Below are positions 49,454 to 58,594 of a stretch of 64,000 bases of DNA, one piece after another. The notes beneath the pieces were generated by a model. That model ran no database searches. It was not told the origin of the DNA and saw only the letters and a list, made by a program, of their open reading frames with translations. Numbering within the stretch: the stretch's first letter is position 1; each line of letters begins with the position of its first letter. The translations under genes were made by a program, and so were the position numbers. This DNA comes from Streptomyces himalayensis subsp. himalayensis (lineage in GTDB: Bacteria > Actinomycetota > Actinomycetes > Streptomycetales > Streptomycetaceae). Where the stretch lies: assembly GCF_013778455.1 (NCBI RefSeq), contig NZ_JACEHE010000001.1:372001-436000 (forward strand), given 5' to 3'.

Positions 49454-49894
49454 TCAGTGCCCGGATGACTCAGCGGCCGCGGACGTGACCAGCTCGGTGA
49501 GCACTCCATGGCAGTCCTTGGGGTGCAGGAACGTGATGCGGGAGCCCATCGAGCCGCGGCGGGGCTCGTCGTAGAGGACCCGTACGCCCTTGTCCTTGAT
49601 GTCGGCGGCGTCCGCGTCGACATCCGCGGTGCCGAAGGCGATGTGGTGCACGCCCTCGCCGTTCTTGGCCAGCCACTTGGCGACCGTGGAGTCCTCGCGG
49701 GTGGGCTCGAGGAGCTGGAGGTACGAGGCGCCGCCGTCGGAGGTCTCGTTGATCTTGAGCATGGCCTCCCGTACGCCCTGCTCCTCGTTGATCTCCGAGT
49801 GGAACACCTCGAAGCCGTACGTGGCACGGTAGAACTCAACAGTCTTGTCGAGGTCGAAACAGGCGATCCCGATGTGGTCGATTCGCGTCAGCAT
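49454..49894 (-). CDS. mce: Methylmalonyl-CoA epimerase
   Basis: It interconverts (2S)- and (2R)-methylmalonyl-CoA. The 146-residue protein is a pair of glyoxalase-fold modules: [18 protein letters not shown] with the metal-binding His, then [14 protein letters not shown] with the second His, and the Glu in CHGVLTELV. The small size, module order and linkage to meaB support the call. It is transcribed away from the thiolase-meaB pair across a 144-base gap. Confidence 0.92.
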   Translation of the reverse strand: MLTRIDHIGIACFDLDKTVEFYRATYGFEVFHSEINEEQGVREAMLKINETSDGGASYLQLLEPTREDSTVAKWLAKNGEGVHHIAFGTADVDADAADIKDKGVRVLYDEPRRGSMGSRITFLHPKDCHGVLTELVTSAAAESSGH

Positions 49895-50038
49895 GGATTC
49901 AGTGCAGCGCTAAGGCGTTGGTTACGCAACGTGCGCGCGATCACACCGTCTGCCGGATGACGGGGTGGGTACTGGTCAGTACATTCAAGTAAACCCTCGT
50001 TCACTCCTCGGCACTGCTGCCGGAAGGGGATCTGTCTC

Positions 50039-51241
50039 ATGTCTGGAACGAACGGCACCACCTCAGTGATCGTCGCGGGCGCGCGCACGCCCATGGGGCG
50101 GCTCCTTGGCTCGCTGAAGTCCTTCTCGGGTGCGGAGCTGGGCGGCTTCGCCATCAAGGCCGCGCTGGACCGGGCCGGCATCGGCGGTGACCAGGTGCAG
50201 TACGTGATCATGGGCCAGGTGCTCCAGGCCGGGGCAGGGCAGATCCCGGCACGCCAGGCCGCGGTCAAGGCCGGCATCCCCATGAACGTCCCGGCGCTCA
50301 CGATCAACAAGGTCTGTCTCTCCGGGCTCGACGCCATCGCCCTCGCCGACCAGCTCATTCGTGCGGGTGAGTTCGACGTGATCGTCGCGGGCGGCCAGGA
50401 GTCCATGACCAACGCGCCGCATCTGCTGCCGAAGTCCCGGGAGGGCTTCAAGTACGGCGCGGTCGAGATGATCGACGCGATGGCGTACGACGGTCTGACC
50501 GACTCCTTCGAGGGCATCGCCATGGGCGCGTCCACGGAGAAGCACAACACCCGGCTGGGTATCGCCCGCCCGGAGCAGGACGAGTTCTCCGCCCTGTCGC
50601 ACCAGCGTGCGGCCGCCGCCCAGAAGAACGGCATCTTCGAGGCGGAGATCACGCCCGTGGAGATCCCGCAGCGCAAGGGCGAGCCCGTCGTCTTCAGCAA
50701 GGACGAGGGGATCCGCGGCGAGACGACCGCCGAGTCGCTGGCCAAGCTGCGCCCGGCGTTCGCCAAGGACGGCACCATCACGGCCGGCTCGGCCTCGCAG
50801 ATCTCGGACGGCGCGGCCGCGGTCGTGGTGATGAGCAAGGCCAGGGCCGAGGAGCTGGGCCTGGAGTGGATCGCCGAGATCGGCGCCCACGGGAACGTGG
50901 CCGGTCCTGACAACTCGCTGCAGTCGCAGCCCTCGAACGCCATTCAGCACGCGCTGAAGAAGGAGGGCCTCGAGGTCGAGGACCTCGACCTGATCGAGAT
51001 CAACGAGGCCTTCGCCGCCGTCGCCGTGCAGTCAATGAAGGACCTCGGGGTGTCTACCGAAAAGGTGAATGTCAACGGCGGCGCGATTGCCCTGGGTCAC
51101 CCGATCGGGATGTCCGGCGCCCGTCTCGTCCTCCACCTCGCGCTCGAACTGAAGCGGCGCGGCGGCGGCATGGGTGCGGCCGCACTGTGCGGTGGCGGCG
51201 GGCAGGGAGACGCGCTGATCGTGCGCGTGCCCAAGAGCTGA
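50039..51241 (+). CDS. Acetyl-CoA C-acetyltransferase (thiolase)
   Basis: A 400-residue thiolase condensing two acetyl-CoA to acetoacetyl-CoA or doing the reverse. The acyl-forming Cys93 lies in [14 protein letters not shown], the [11 protein letters not shown] motif near 321 and [14 protein letters not shown] with the catalytic His near 348 follow, and the second Cys is in [12 protein letters not shown] near the C terminus. GGAAGGGGA precedes the ATG. With the 3-hydroxybutyryl-CoA dehydrogenase it can supply four-carbon CoA esters. Confidence 0.95.
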   Translation: MSGTNGTTSVIVAGARTPMGRLLGSLKSFSGAELGGFAIKAALDRAGIGGDQVQYVIMGQVLQAGAGQIPARQAAVKAGIPMNVPALTINKVCLSGLDAIALADQLIRAGEFDVIVAGGQESMTNAPHLLPKSREGFKYGAVEMIDAMAYDGLTDSFEGIAMGASTEKHNTRLGIARPEQDEFSALSHQRAAAAQKNGIFEAEITPVEIPQRKGEPVVFSKDEGIRGETTAESLAKLRPAFAKDGTITAGSASQISDGAAAVVVMSKARAEELGLEWIAEIGAHGNVAGPDNSLQSQPSNAIQHALKKEGLEVEDLDLIEINEAFAAVAVQSMKDLGVSTEKVNVNGGAIALGHPIGMSGARLVLHLALELKRRGGGMGAAALCGGGGQGDALIVRVPKS

Positions 51242-51293
51242 TCCCTCTTCGAACACGTCTCGTCTCGTCGGTACGACCCGGAACGGAGCTGTG

Positions 51294-52250
51294 ATGCAGG
51301 ACGTCGCCTCGCTGGTGGCCCAGGCCAGGGAAGGGCGGCCGCGGGCCGTGGCCCGGCTGATCTCCCTGGTGGAGGGGGCGTCCCCGCAGCTGAGGGAGGT
51401 CATGGAGACGCTGGCGCCGCTGACGGGACATGCATACGTCGTGGGGCTCACCGGGTCGCCGGGCGTCGGCAAGTCCACCTCCACGTCCGCGCTCGTGACC
51501 GCGTACCGCAAGGCCGGGAAGCGGGTCGGCGTGCTGGCCGTCGACCCGTCGTCCCCGTTCTCCGGCGGCGCGCTGCTCGGCGACCGGGTGCGGATGTCCG
51601 AGCACGCCTCGGATCCCGGCGTCTACATCAGGTCCATGGCCACGCGCGGCCATCTGGGCGGGCTCGCGTGGGCCGCACCGCAGGCGATCCGGGTGCTCGA
51701 CGCCGCCGGGTGCGACGTGATCCTCGTGGAGACGGTGGGGGTCGGCCAGTCGGAGGTGGAGATCGCCTCGCAGGCGGACACGTCGGTGGTGCTGCTCGCG
51801 CCCGGGATGGGCGACGGGATCCAGGCCGCCAAGGCCGGCATCCTCGAGATCGGCGATGTGTACGTGGTCAACAAGGCCGACCGGGACGGGGCCGACGCGA
51901 CCGCCCGCGAGCTGAACCACATGCTGGGGCTCGGGGAGTCCCGAGCGCCCGGTGACTGGCGCCCGCCCATCGTGAAGACGGTGGCGGCGCGCGGGGAGGG
52001 CATCGAAGAGGTCGTCGAGGCACTCGAGAAGCACCGGGCGTGGATGGAGGAGCGGGGGGTCCTGGCCGAGCGGCGGCTGGCCCGGGCCGCCGGGGAGGTC
52101 GAGACGATCGCGGTCACGGCACTCCGGGAGCGCATCGGCGACCTGCACGGCGACCGCCGCCTGAGCGCGCTGGCGGAGCGGATCGTGGCGGGGGAGCTGG
52201 ATCCGTACGCGGCTGCGGATGAGCTGGTGGCGGGGCTTACGGAGGCGTAA
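51294..52250 (+). CDS. meaB: Methylmalonyl-CoA mutase-associated GTPase MeaB
   Basis: MeaB is a G3E-family GTPase that loads and protects adenosylcobalamin in methylmalonyl- and isobutyryl-type mutases. The 318-residue protein has the P-loop GSPGVGKS at 54-61, the VDPSSPFSGGALLGDRVRM switch, ILVETVGVGQSE near 145, and the NKAD base-recognition motif. ATG 51294 is preferred (GGAG five bases upstream); GTG 51291 is immediately before it. It follows the thiolase gene by about 50 bases and is probably co-transcribed. Confidence 0.95.
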   Translation: MQDVASLVAQAREGRPRAVARLISLVEGASPQLREVMETLAPLTGHAYVVGLTGSPGVGKSTSTSALVTAYRKAGKRVGVLAVDPSSPFSGGALLGDRVRMSEHASDPGVYIRSMATRGHLGGLAWAAPQAIRVLDAAGCDVILVETVGVGQSEVEIASQADTSVVLLAPGMGDGIQAAKAGILEIGDVYVVNKADRDGADATARELNHMLGLGESRAPGDWRPPIVKTVAARGEGIEEVVEALEKHRAWMEERGVLAERRLARAAGEVETIAVTALRERIGDLHGDRRLSALAERIVAGELDPYAAADELVAGLTEA

Positions 52251-52289
52251 GGCCTGACGGCGCCCTTCGCGGTTATTGGGCGCCCTTCT

Positions 52290-52308
52290 TTGTGGGGGTG
52301 CCCCACAA
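52290..52308 (+). terminator. Hairpin after meaB
   Basis: TTGTGGGG-GTG-CCCCACAA forms a perfect 8-bp hairpin about 40 bases after the meaB stop. A second palindrome, ATGGGG-GCA-CCCCAT, follows near 52324-52340. Confidence 0.6.
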
Positions 52309-52391
52309 GGTGGCCTCTCGCGGCATGGGGGCACCCCATCGTCCCCTTCGGCCGGATGGCGGCCGCAGGGTAGACCGTTGTGGGCACGCGT

Positions 52392-52420
52392 GGCACAACC
52401 CACGACGTACGGTGCGTCGA
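52392..52420. repeat. Dispersed intergenic repeat, copy 2
   Basis: Identical to the copy at 44058-44086 at 28 of 29 positions. It lies in the gap between meaB and the PepSY gene. Confidence 0.8.
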
Positions 52421-52452
52421 GTACGGCCTCAGCGCAGCTTCGGCGGCGACGG

Positions 52453-53079
52453 TCAGTCGTCGTCGCTGTCGTCGTCCGCCTGCGGACGGTCCGCGGTGAC
52501 CGCGCCGGACCGCAGGTCCACATTCCAGTCCCGCTCGCCGCCGGAGGCGACCGTCTCCACCTCCCACCCCCGCGCCGTACCGTCGTCGTCCACATCGACG
52601 GATGTGACGACCCCCCGCCCGGCAAGGGCCTCCGCGGCCTCCGCCGCAGAAACCGAGGCCCCGTTCAACGCCGCCCGCACCCGCGCAGCGTCATCGTCGT
52701 CCTCGTGCTCGACATGCGAGCCGAGAACCTTGGCGGTACCCGGGTCGACCTGGACGCTGCGCCACTCGTTCCCCTTGGTGAGCACGTCCACGTCCCAGAC
52801 CAGGGCCCTGTCCTCGTCCTCGAGGTCGGCGGAGACCGCTGTACCCGGCGTGTGCGCGAGCGCCGCGGCGATGGCCTCGACGGCGCTCACCCGCGCGGCC
52901 TTCGCCTCGGTGCCGTCGTCCGCGGCATCCTCCGAGGCGTCGTCCCGCTCGTCGTCGTTGATCTGCACGCTCGACCGAGCTGCCGGCGCCTCGTCGTCGC
53001 CCGTGATGGCGAAGGCCGTCACCGTGCCGCCCGCGATGAGGGCCGCGGCGGCGCCGGCGATGACGATGGTGCGCTTCAT
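52453..53079 (-). CDS. Exported PepSY-domain protein
   Basis: A 208-residue protein with a signal or anchor segment at residues 1-25 (VIAGAAAALIAGGTVTAFAI), an acidic linker, and two PepSY-type repeats (VSAVEAIAAALAHTPGTAVSADLEDEDRALVWDVDVL and a second with ALAGRGVVTSVDVDDDG). It ends in a run of Asp. PepSY domains often inhibit peptidases or sense the envelope. It is transcribed divergently from the two-component system, across shared operator-like repeats, so the two are probably linked. GAGGAA precedes the ATG. Confidence 0.9.
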   Translation of the reverse strand: MKRTIVIAGAAAALIAGGTVTAFAITGDDEAPAARSSVQINDDERDDASEDAADDGTEAKAARVSAVEAIAAALAHTPGTAVSADLEDEDRALVWDVDVLTKGNEWRSVQVDPGTAKVLGSHVEHEDDDDAARVRAALNGASVSAAEAAEALAGRGVVTSVDVDDDGTARGWEVETVASGGERDWNVDLRSGAVTADRPQADDDSDDD

Positions 53080-53149
53080 AATGGTTCCTCCCGATGTCGT
53101 ACGGCTTCGTGCCGTTCGTTGCGACGAGGACCAATCTGGCGGAGCGATG

Positions 53150-53186
53150 CTGAAGCCCCGCTGAAGGAACCTGAAGGAGCCTTCAG
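53150..53186. promoter_or_regulatory. CTGAAG repeats, probable response-regulator site
   Basis: CTGAAG occurs at 53150, 53161 and 53171, close to one DNA turn apart, and its complement CTTCAG lies at 53181-53186. The array sits in the gap between the divergent PepSY and response-regulator genes. OmpR-type regulators commonly bind direct repeats of this spacing; autoregulation is inferred. Confidence 0.6.
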
Positions 53187-53209
53187 GTTCACTTTGCGAG
53201 GCTGTGTCC

Positions 53210-53875
53210 ATGAGGCTGCTGATCGTTGAGGACGAGCGGCGGCTGGCCCTGTCGCTCGCCAAGGGCCTGACCGCCGAGGGATACGCCGTGGACGTCGTCC
53301 ACGACGGGCTCGAGGGACTGCACAGGGCCGGCGAGGGCGCGTACGACCTCGTCGTCCTCGACATCATGCTGCCCGGCATGAACGGCTACCGCGTGTGCGC
53401 GGCCCTGCGCGCCGCCGGGCACGACGTGCCGATCCTGATGCTGACCGCGAAGGACGGCGAGTACGACGAAGCGGAGGGGCTCGACACCGGCGCCGACGAC
53501 TACCTCGCCAAGCCGTTCTCGTACGTCGTGCTGGTCGCCCGGATCAAGGCGCTGCTGCGCAGGCGCGGCCGGGCGGGCGGCTCGCCCGTGCATCGGCTGG
53601 GTGAGCTGCGGGTCGACACGGCGGCCCGCCGCGTGCTCCGCGGCGACGACGAAGTTCCGCTCACCGCAAAGGAGTTCGCCGTACTGGAGCATCTGGTGGT
53701 GCGCGCGGGCGAGGTCGTGTCCAAGGCCGAGATTCTCGAGCACGTCTGGGACTTCGCGTACGAAGGCGACCCGAACATCGTCGAGGTGTATGTGAGCGCG
53801 CTGCGGCGCAAGCTGGGGGCCGGGCTCATCCGGACCGTGCGCGGCGCCGGATACCGGCTGGAGGCCGCACAGTGA
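53210..53875 (+). CDS. OmpR-family response regulator
   Basis: The 221-residue protein has a receiver domain (residues 1-120) with phospho-acceptor Asp51 in LVVLDIMLPGM, acidic residues in LIVEDERR and the Lys of YLAKPF, joined to a winged-helix trans-activation domain (LTAKEFAVLEHLVVRAGEVVSKAEILEHVW; VEVYVSALRRKL; RTVRGAGYRL). ATG 53210 has GAGG eight bases upstream; GTG 53204 is less likely. Its stop overlaps the kinase start (GTGA). Confidence 0.95.
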   Translation: MRLLIVEDERRLALSLAKGLTAEGYAVDVVHDGLEGLHRAGEGAYDLVVLDIMLPGMNGYRVCAALRAAGHDVPILMLTAKDGEYDEAEGLDTGADDYLAKPFSYVVLVARIKALLRRRGRAGGSPVHRLGELRVDTAARRVLRGDDEVPLTAKEFAVLEHLVVRAGEVVSKAEILEHVWDFAYEGDPNIVEVYVSALRRKLGAGLIRTVRGAGYRLEAAQ

Positions 53876-55278
53876 GGCGGCTCCTGGGGTCCGTACGGGC
53901 GCGGGCCACGCTCGGTGCGACGCTGGTCGTCGCCGCCGCCCTCGTCGCCGCGGGGGCCGCCGTCGTGCTCTCGCTGCGCGCGAATCTGACCGGTCAGGCG
54001 GGCGGCGAGGCCGAGTCGGCGGCGCGCAGGGTCGCCGCCGATCTGGCCGGGCGCACCCCGTTCGACCGGCTGGACCTGGAGGGGGACAACCCCGTGCAGG
54101 TCTTCGACCGGGACGGGCGGCTGCGCGCCGTCAGCGAGGACCTGGAGCGCATCAGCGGTACGGGCCACGGCGCCGTGCGGCCGGAGTCGGTGGCGGCCTC
54201 GGACGATGACGAGGAAGAGGGTGACGAGGACTCCCTCGAAGCCGGTGAGATCTCCGAGGAGGCCACCTTCACCGACGGCTCCGCGACGGTCGACGGCGAG
54301 ACCGAGGACTACAGGTTCGCCGCGGTCCAGGTGGACGTCGACGGGCTGGGCACCCTCACCGTGTACGCCGGCGCGCCCCTCTCCGCCGAGCAGAGCGCCG
54401 TCCGCACCGCGTTGACCGCCATGCTCATCGGCTTCCCGCTGCTGCTCGCCGTCGTGGCCGCCGTGACATGGCTGGTGACCCGGCGCGCCCTGCGGCCCGT
54501 GGAGGACATACGCCGGGAGATGGCCGCCATCACGGCCTCGGAGGACCTTGCGCGGCGGGTGCCGCAGCCGGACACGCACGACGAGATCGCACGGCTGGCG
54601 CGGACCACCAACGAGACGCTCACCGCGCTGGAGGCCTCAGTGGAGCGTCAGCGCCGGTTCGTCGCGGACGCCTCGCACGAACTGCGCAGCCCCATCGCCT
54701 CACTCCGGACCCAGCTCGAAGTCGGCGCCGCCCACCCCGAGCTGCTGGACGTCGACGGCGCGGTCGCGGACACCGTACGCCTGCAGCAGCTCGCCGCCGA
54801 CCTGCTGCTGCTCGCCCGACTGGACGCCGGGGAGCGGCCCGGCGGGACCCGGCTGGACCTGGCTGCGCTGGTACGCGAGGAGCTCTCGCAGCGGACGGCC
54901 GACCGTGTTCGTGCGGAGGCGGACCTGGAGCCAGTGGAGGTGGCCGGGTCGCGCGGCCAGCTGACCCGCGTGCTGGGAAATCTGCTCGACAACGCCCAGC
55001 GGCACGCGCGCTCGGGGGTCAGCGTCACCGTGCGGGCGCGGGGCCGCTGGGCCGTGGTCGAGGTCGCCGACGACGGGGACGGGGTGCCGGAGCCGGAGCG
55101 GGAGCGGATCTTCGAGCGATTCGTACGCCTTGACGACGCGCGGTCCCGGGACGACGGCGGGGCGGGCCTGGGACTGGCCATCGCCCGGGATGTGGCGGTA
55201 CGCCATGGCGGCGCGCTGACGGTTCGGGCCGCCCCTGGCGGAGGCGCACTCTTCGAACTCCGGCTACCCGCCGAGTAG
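53872..55278 (+). CDS. Sensor histidine kinase
   Basis: A 468-residue kinase with two membrane helices (about residues 14-34 and 183-205) around a sensor loop that includes a striking acidic segment (SDDDEEEGDEDSLEAGE near 105-122). A HAMP linker, a HisKA domain with the phospho-acceptor His269 in DASHELRSPIASL, and an HATPase domain (NLLDNAQRHA; DDGDGVPE; GLGLAIARDVA) complete it. It is coupled to the response regulator gene. The acidic loop suggests sensing of cations or cationic peptides; this is inference. Confidence 0.95.
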   Translation: MRRLLGSVRARATLGATLVVAAALVAAGAAVVLSLRANLTGQAGGEAESAARRVAADLAGRTPFDRLDLEGDNPVQVFDRDGRLRAVSEDLERISGTGHGAVRPESVAASDDDEEEGDEDSLEAGEISEEATFTDGSATVDGETEDYRFAAVQVDVDGLGTLTVYAGAPLSAEQSAVRTALTAMLIGFPLLLAVVAAVTWLVTRRALRPVEDIRREMAAITASEDLARRVPQPDTHDEIARLARTTNETLTALEASVERQRRFVADASHELRSPIASLRTQLEVGAAHPELLDVDGAVADTVRLQQLAADLLLLARLDAGERPGGTRLDLAALVREELSQRTADRVRAEADLEPVEVAGSRGQLTRVLGNLLDNAQRHARSGVSVTVRARGRWAVVEVADDGDGVPEPERERIFERFVRLDDARSRDDGGAGLGLAIARDVAVRHGGALTVRAAPGGGALFELRLPAE

Positions 55279-55335
55279 TGCAGCGCGCCCTACCGTGGGC
55301 ACCTCCCACGCGCTCTTCAGGCAGTGGGGAGGGCG

Positions 55336-55357
55336 GGCACAACCCCACGACGCACGG
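55336..55357. repeat. Dispersed intergenic repeat, diverged copy 3
   Basis: GGCACAACCCCACGACGCACGG resembles the copies at 44.06 and 52.39 kb with an inserted C and one change. It lies between the convergent kinase and MarR genes and is preceded by GTGGGCACCTCCCAC. Confidence 0.6.
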
Positions 55358-55396
55358 ATCCGCGCGTGCTGCCCAGGCCAGGGCGACGCCGTGGGC

Positions 55397-55873
55397 CTAC
55401 GGCTTCCCCCGCTGCACCCGCAAATGTTCCGCAATCGGCCTCAGCGACTTGTGCAGCTCCTCGAGCGCCTCAGGTGACAGCAGATCGATGAAGTGCCGGC
55501 GCACCGACGCGACATGGTGCGGTGCCACCCGTCGCATGGTCTCCATGCCCTGGTCGGTCAGCACCGCGTACAGCCCGCGACGGTCGGACTCGCAGTTCTC
55601 GCGGCGCACGAGCTGCGCGTTCTCCATGCGTGTGATCTGGTGCGACAGGCGGCTCTTGGACTGGAGGGTCGCGGCGGCGAGGTCGCTCATCCGCATGCGG
55701 TGGTCCTCGGACTCCGACAGATTGACGAGGATCTCGTAGTCGTTCATCGTCAGGCCGAACGGCTGCAGGTCCCGCTCCAGCTGGTAGGTCAACAGCCTGT
55801 TGACCTCCAGGTGAGTTCGCCAGGTGCACTGCTCGGCATCTGTCAGCCAGCGCGTGGCCGTCTCGGTCTCCAT
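55397..55873 (-). CDS. MarR-family transcriptional regulator
   Basis: A 158-residue winged-helix repressor of the MarR type. It has dimerisation helices at both ends, the recognition region MSDLAAATLQSKSRLSHQITRMENAQLVRREN and the wing SDRRGLYAVLTDQG. The ligand is unknown. ATG 55873 lies six bases past a TAGAAT box with no ribosome binding site, so it is likely leaderless. It is followed in the same direction by no other gene; the AIM24 genes lie upstream of it on the same strand. Confidence 0.92.
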   Translation of the reverse strand: METETATRWLTDAEQCTWRTHLEVNRLLTYQLERDLQPFGLTMNDYEILVNLSESEDHRMRMSDLAAATLQSKSRLSHQITRMENAQLVRRENCESDRRGLYAVLTDQGMETMRRVAPHHVASVRRHFIDLLSPEALEELHKSLRPIAEHLRVQRGKP

Positions 55874-55879
55874 GAGTCG

Positions 55880-55885
55880 ATTCTA
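55880..55885 (-). promoter_or_regulatory. -10 box of leaderless MarR gene
   Basis: TAGAAT on the minus strand ends six bases before ATG 55873; GTTCAC lies 17 bases further upstream as a possible -35. Confidence 0.55.
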
Positions 55886-55966
55886 CCTAAGGAAGTTGAA
55901 GAGTGAACGAACTATGAGGGTGTGACAGCGCGCAAGCGTTCGAGGTCACACTCCGCAGAGTACCGC

Positions 55967-56773
55967 TCACAGGCCGAAGCGGCGCTGGAGATCGCCCAGC
56001 TGTCCGGGAAGGCGCGGTACGCCTGGCTGCTGGCCGTGCTGTCCCTGGTGACCGGATACCCCATGGCCGCCGGGCACACCTGCCTCGTGCGGGACGGCAC
56101 CCGTCGCCTGATCCGCCATCAGGGTTTCCGTCGACTGCAGCAGGACCGTGCCCGCCCCCACGAACTCGAACTGGTGCTCCTCGCCGGAGGCGCCACCGAC
56201 CCCCGTCAGTGCACGTAGGCCGCCCATCAGGCCTGTCATGTACCCGTGGTCGTAGTGGTGACACGGCGACGGGCAGTCGGCCCAGCCGACGAGTGCCTGC
56301 GGGTCGACCCGGATGGGCGGCTCCATGAACACCACGGGACCGTTGGACGCGGCCACGAACTTGCCCGTTCCGATCAGTGTCAGAAAGCCGGGCACGATGG
56401 ATTGCTTCAGTGCGAGAGTTGGCTGAAAAGCGAGGAGGTTGCCTGAGCGAATGGTCAGGTTGCCGTTTTCCAGGTCGTACGAATTGACGTCGAAGGCCCG
56501 GTCGGCGAGCAGCATCTTGCCCTGGCCCTCGGCGACGACCCAGTCGCTCGCGTGCAGCGGCGAGTGGAAGGACGTACGGACGAGACGGTCCAGGCGGCCG
56601 TGCCCGATGCCGTTGAAGTCGATCGACCCGTAGTAGGCGATCATCTTGCCCTTCTGCAGGAACCACTGGCTGCCCTTGAGCTCCACGCAGAAGGTGTACG
56701 CGTTGACGTTGTCGTCGGACGGCAGCGTCATGGGGTCGTGGATCACCGGGCCCGGGGCCCCGTAAGCGCTCAC
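55967..56773 (-). CDS. AIM24 family protein (third of three)
   Basis: A 268-residue protein of the AIM24/TerD-like beta-sandwich family; bacterial members are poorly understood. Glycine-rich motifs such as VVAEGQGKMLLADRAFDV and GNLLAFQP match its two upstream neighbours. The C-terminal 45 residues are Gly/His/Gln-rich and lack counterparts in the others. GTG 56773 overlaps the stop of the preceding AIM24 gene (GTGA), so the three are translationally coupled. No signal peptide or membrane helix is seen. Confidence 0.85.
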   Translation of the reverse strand: MSAYGAPGPVIHDPMTLPSDDNVNAYTFCVELKGSQWFLQKGKMIAYYGSIDFNGIGHGRLDRLVRTSFHSPLHASDWVVAEGQGKMLLADRAFDVNSYDLENGNLTIRSGNLLAFQPTLALKQSIVPGFLTLIGTGKFVAASNGPVVFMEPPIRVDPQALVGWADCPSPCHHYDHGYMTGLMGGLRALTGVGGASGEEHQFEFVGAGTVLLQSTETLMADQATGAVPHEAGVPGGHGVSGHQGQHGQQPGVPRLPGQLGDLQRRFGL

Positions 56774-57420
56774 AGCTTCTCCTCCGAGGCCTGTACGTAC
56801 ACCGCGCCGCTGCCGGAGAGCTCCAGCTGGAACGCCTCCCCGGAACCGCGCCCCACCATGTCGCGCCAGCCGAGCGCCGTGGACAGCTTGTTGCGCACGT
56901 CGCCATGGTGGGCCACGTATGCCTGCGGGTCCACGTGGACCGGCCGTTGGGGTGTGATCGGCACCTCGATGACGCCGCCGTGCGCCATGACGGCGACCGC
57001 GCCGTGGCCCTTGAGGGTGGTGGTGAAGAGCCCCTGGCCCGTCACCTGGCCGCGCACCATGCCCATGACCCCGCCCTGGGAGCCCATGAACATCGTGCCC
57101 TGCTGGAGCGTCCCGTCGAAGGCGAGCAGCCGGTCCGCCTCCACGTACAGGCTGTCGCCGGTCAGATTGATCACCTGGATGTGGTGGCCGCCATGACCGA
57201 ACAGCACGGTGCCGCTGCCCTCGACCGTCATCAGCGGAGTCGCCTCGTTCGCGACGCGCCGGCCGATCATCGACATCAGGCCGCCCTGACCGCCCTGGAT
57301 GTTCGGGGTGAAGGAGACGTCGCCCTTGTAGGCGAGCATCGCGCCGCGCTGGCTGAACATCCGCTGGCCGGGCATGACCGTCGCCTCGACCATCTTCGAG
57401 TTGATCTCACGAAAGGGCAT
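56770..57420 (-). CDS. AIM24 family protein (second of three)
   Basis: A 216-residue AIM24-family protein. It has the repeating pattern of short beta strands with QRMFSQRGAMLAYKGDVSF, GLFTTTLKGHGAVAVMAHGG and QAYVAHHGDV. It starts one base after the stop of the first AIM24 gene. Its function is unknown; multiple tandem copies with distinct sequences suggest a hetero-oligomer. Confidence 0.88.
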   Translation of the reverse strand: MPFREINSKMVEATVMPGQRMFSQRGAMLAYKGDVSFTPNIQGGQGGLMSMIGRRVANEATPLMTVEGSGTVLFGHGGHHIQVINLTGDSLYVEADRLLAFDGTLQQGTMFMGSQGGVMGMVRGQVTGQGLFTTTLKGHGAVAVMAHGGVIEVPITPQRPVHVDPQAYVAHHGDVRNKLSTALGWRDMVGRGSGEAFQLELSGSGAVYVQASEEKL

Positions 57421-57421
57421 G

Positions 57422-58060
57422 TCAGACGTCCCCTGCGATCGTGTTGCGCTCACTGGGCTGTACGTAGACGAGCCCGTCGCCCTCGAAACGGATCTGGAAG
57501 GCCTCGCCGCCTCCCTCACCCATGACGGTGCGGAAGGTCACGCCCGACTGGAAGCTCTGGCGTACGTTCCCCTGGTGCGCGATGTACGCGCCGGGGTCGA
57601 CGGAGAGCGGGTACTGCGGGCTCACACGCAGCACCACCGCCGGGCCGTCGGACATGATCGCCGCCTGGCCGTGGCCCTCGACCGTGGTCGTGAAAAGGCC
57701 GTTGCCCTGGGACGCGCCGCGCAGCCCGGTGAACGAGGTGCCGGTGCGCAGGCCGCCGTCGGTGCACAGGAGGTTGCTGGACTCGACGTAGAGCTTGTCG
57801 CCCTGCAGGCTGACGAGATTGATCTCGGATGCGCGATCGGCGAACCAGCAGGTGCCGTGGCCCTTCACCTCCATCACGGTCATCTGCTCACCCGTCAGGC
57901 GACGGGTCACCATGCCTCGGATGCCCTCGCCGCCTCCGGTCATCTTCTTGAACGCCATCTGGCCGTCGTAGGCGACCATCGAGCCGTTCTTCGCCTTGAC
58001 GGCGTCGCCGGACATGTCGACGGCGAGCACCTTGCTGCCCTGGAGTCGAAACGTTGCCAC
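57422..58060 (-). CDS. AIM24 family protein (first of three)
   Basis: A 212-residue AIM24-family protein and the first gene of the coupled trio. Motifs [36 protein letters not shown] and [10 protein letters not shown] align with the second copy. GTG 58060 is selected because a TACCGT -10 box ends seven bases upstream and no ribosome binding site is present, giving a leaderless operon start. Confidence 0.87.
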   Translation of the reverse strand: MATFRLQGSKVLAVDMSGDAVKAKNGSMVAYDGQMAFKKMTGGGEGIRGMVTRRLTGEQMTVMEVKGHGTCWFADRASEINLVSLQGDKLYVESSNLLCTDGGLRTGTSFTGLRGASQGNGLFTTTVEGHGQAAIMSDGPAVVLRVSPQYPLSVDPGAYIAHQGNVRQSFQSGVTFRTVMGEGGGEAFQIRFEGDGLVYVQPSERNTIAGDV

Positions 58061-58067
58061 GAGAGGG

Positions 58068-58073
58068 ACGGTA
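58068..58073 (-). promoter_or_regulatory. -10 box of leaderless AIM24 operon
   Basis: TACCGT on the minus strand ends seven bases before GTG 58060 with no ribosome binding site between. Confidence 0.5.
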
Positions 58074-58249
58074 TCCGGATAAAGCCCGGCGCGGACAGGG
58101 CCCACCGGACGATCCGCACCCTGATGCGACCCCTAGTACCTGCCGGATGCCACAATGGGCCCGCTTGTGCTTCCGTTCACAAGATCAACGTCAAGGCATC
58201 ATGCCCGGGCGCTCACGCCCCTCGTCGCATCCCACCGAAGGTGACCTCC

Positions 58250-58594
58250 GTGGACATCAAGACCGCATCCGCACTCCGCCGCCTCCGACTGGTCTCCGCA
58301 CCGGAGGCCGTCTCGTTTCTGCTGCTGCTCGTCTGCTCGGTGCTCAAGCGGACCACGGACTTCAACGCCGTCCCGGTGATGGGCATGATCCACGGCGTGC
58401 TGTTCATCCTCTACGTGATCTTCTGGCTGGACGCCTGGAACCGCACCAAGTGGGGTCTCGGCACGGCCGCGCTGTACTTCGTCCTCTCGGTCCTGCCGAC
58501 CGGTGGCTTCTTCGCCGACCGCAAGCTGAAGCGGGCCGCCGAGAGCGCGGTGATCGCCTCTCGCGCCCGCAAGGAAGGGATCGTCAACGCATGA
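58250..58594 (+). CDS. DUF3817 family membrane protein
   Basis: A 114-residue protein with three hydrophobic helices ([57 protein letters not shown]) and a basic C-terminal tail. It belongs to the DUF3817 group found widely in actinobacteria; the function is unknown. GTG 58250 has GAAGGTGA upstream. Its stop overlaps the next gene (ATGA). A second DUF3817 gene lies at 61569. Confidence 0.88.
   Translation: MDIKTASALRRLRLVSAPEAVSFLLLLVCSVLKRTTDFNAVPVMGMIHGVLFILYVIFWLDAWNRTKWGLGTAALYFVLSVLPTGGFFADRKLKRAAESAVIASRARKEGIVNA

Noticed and set aside
45795..49574. A 1,259-codon open frame opposite scy
   Set aside because: It mirrors the Ala/Glu/Arg hendecad repeats of scy in high G+C; the predicted protein is Leu/Gly/Arg repeat with no domain, and it runs past the scy start.
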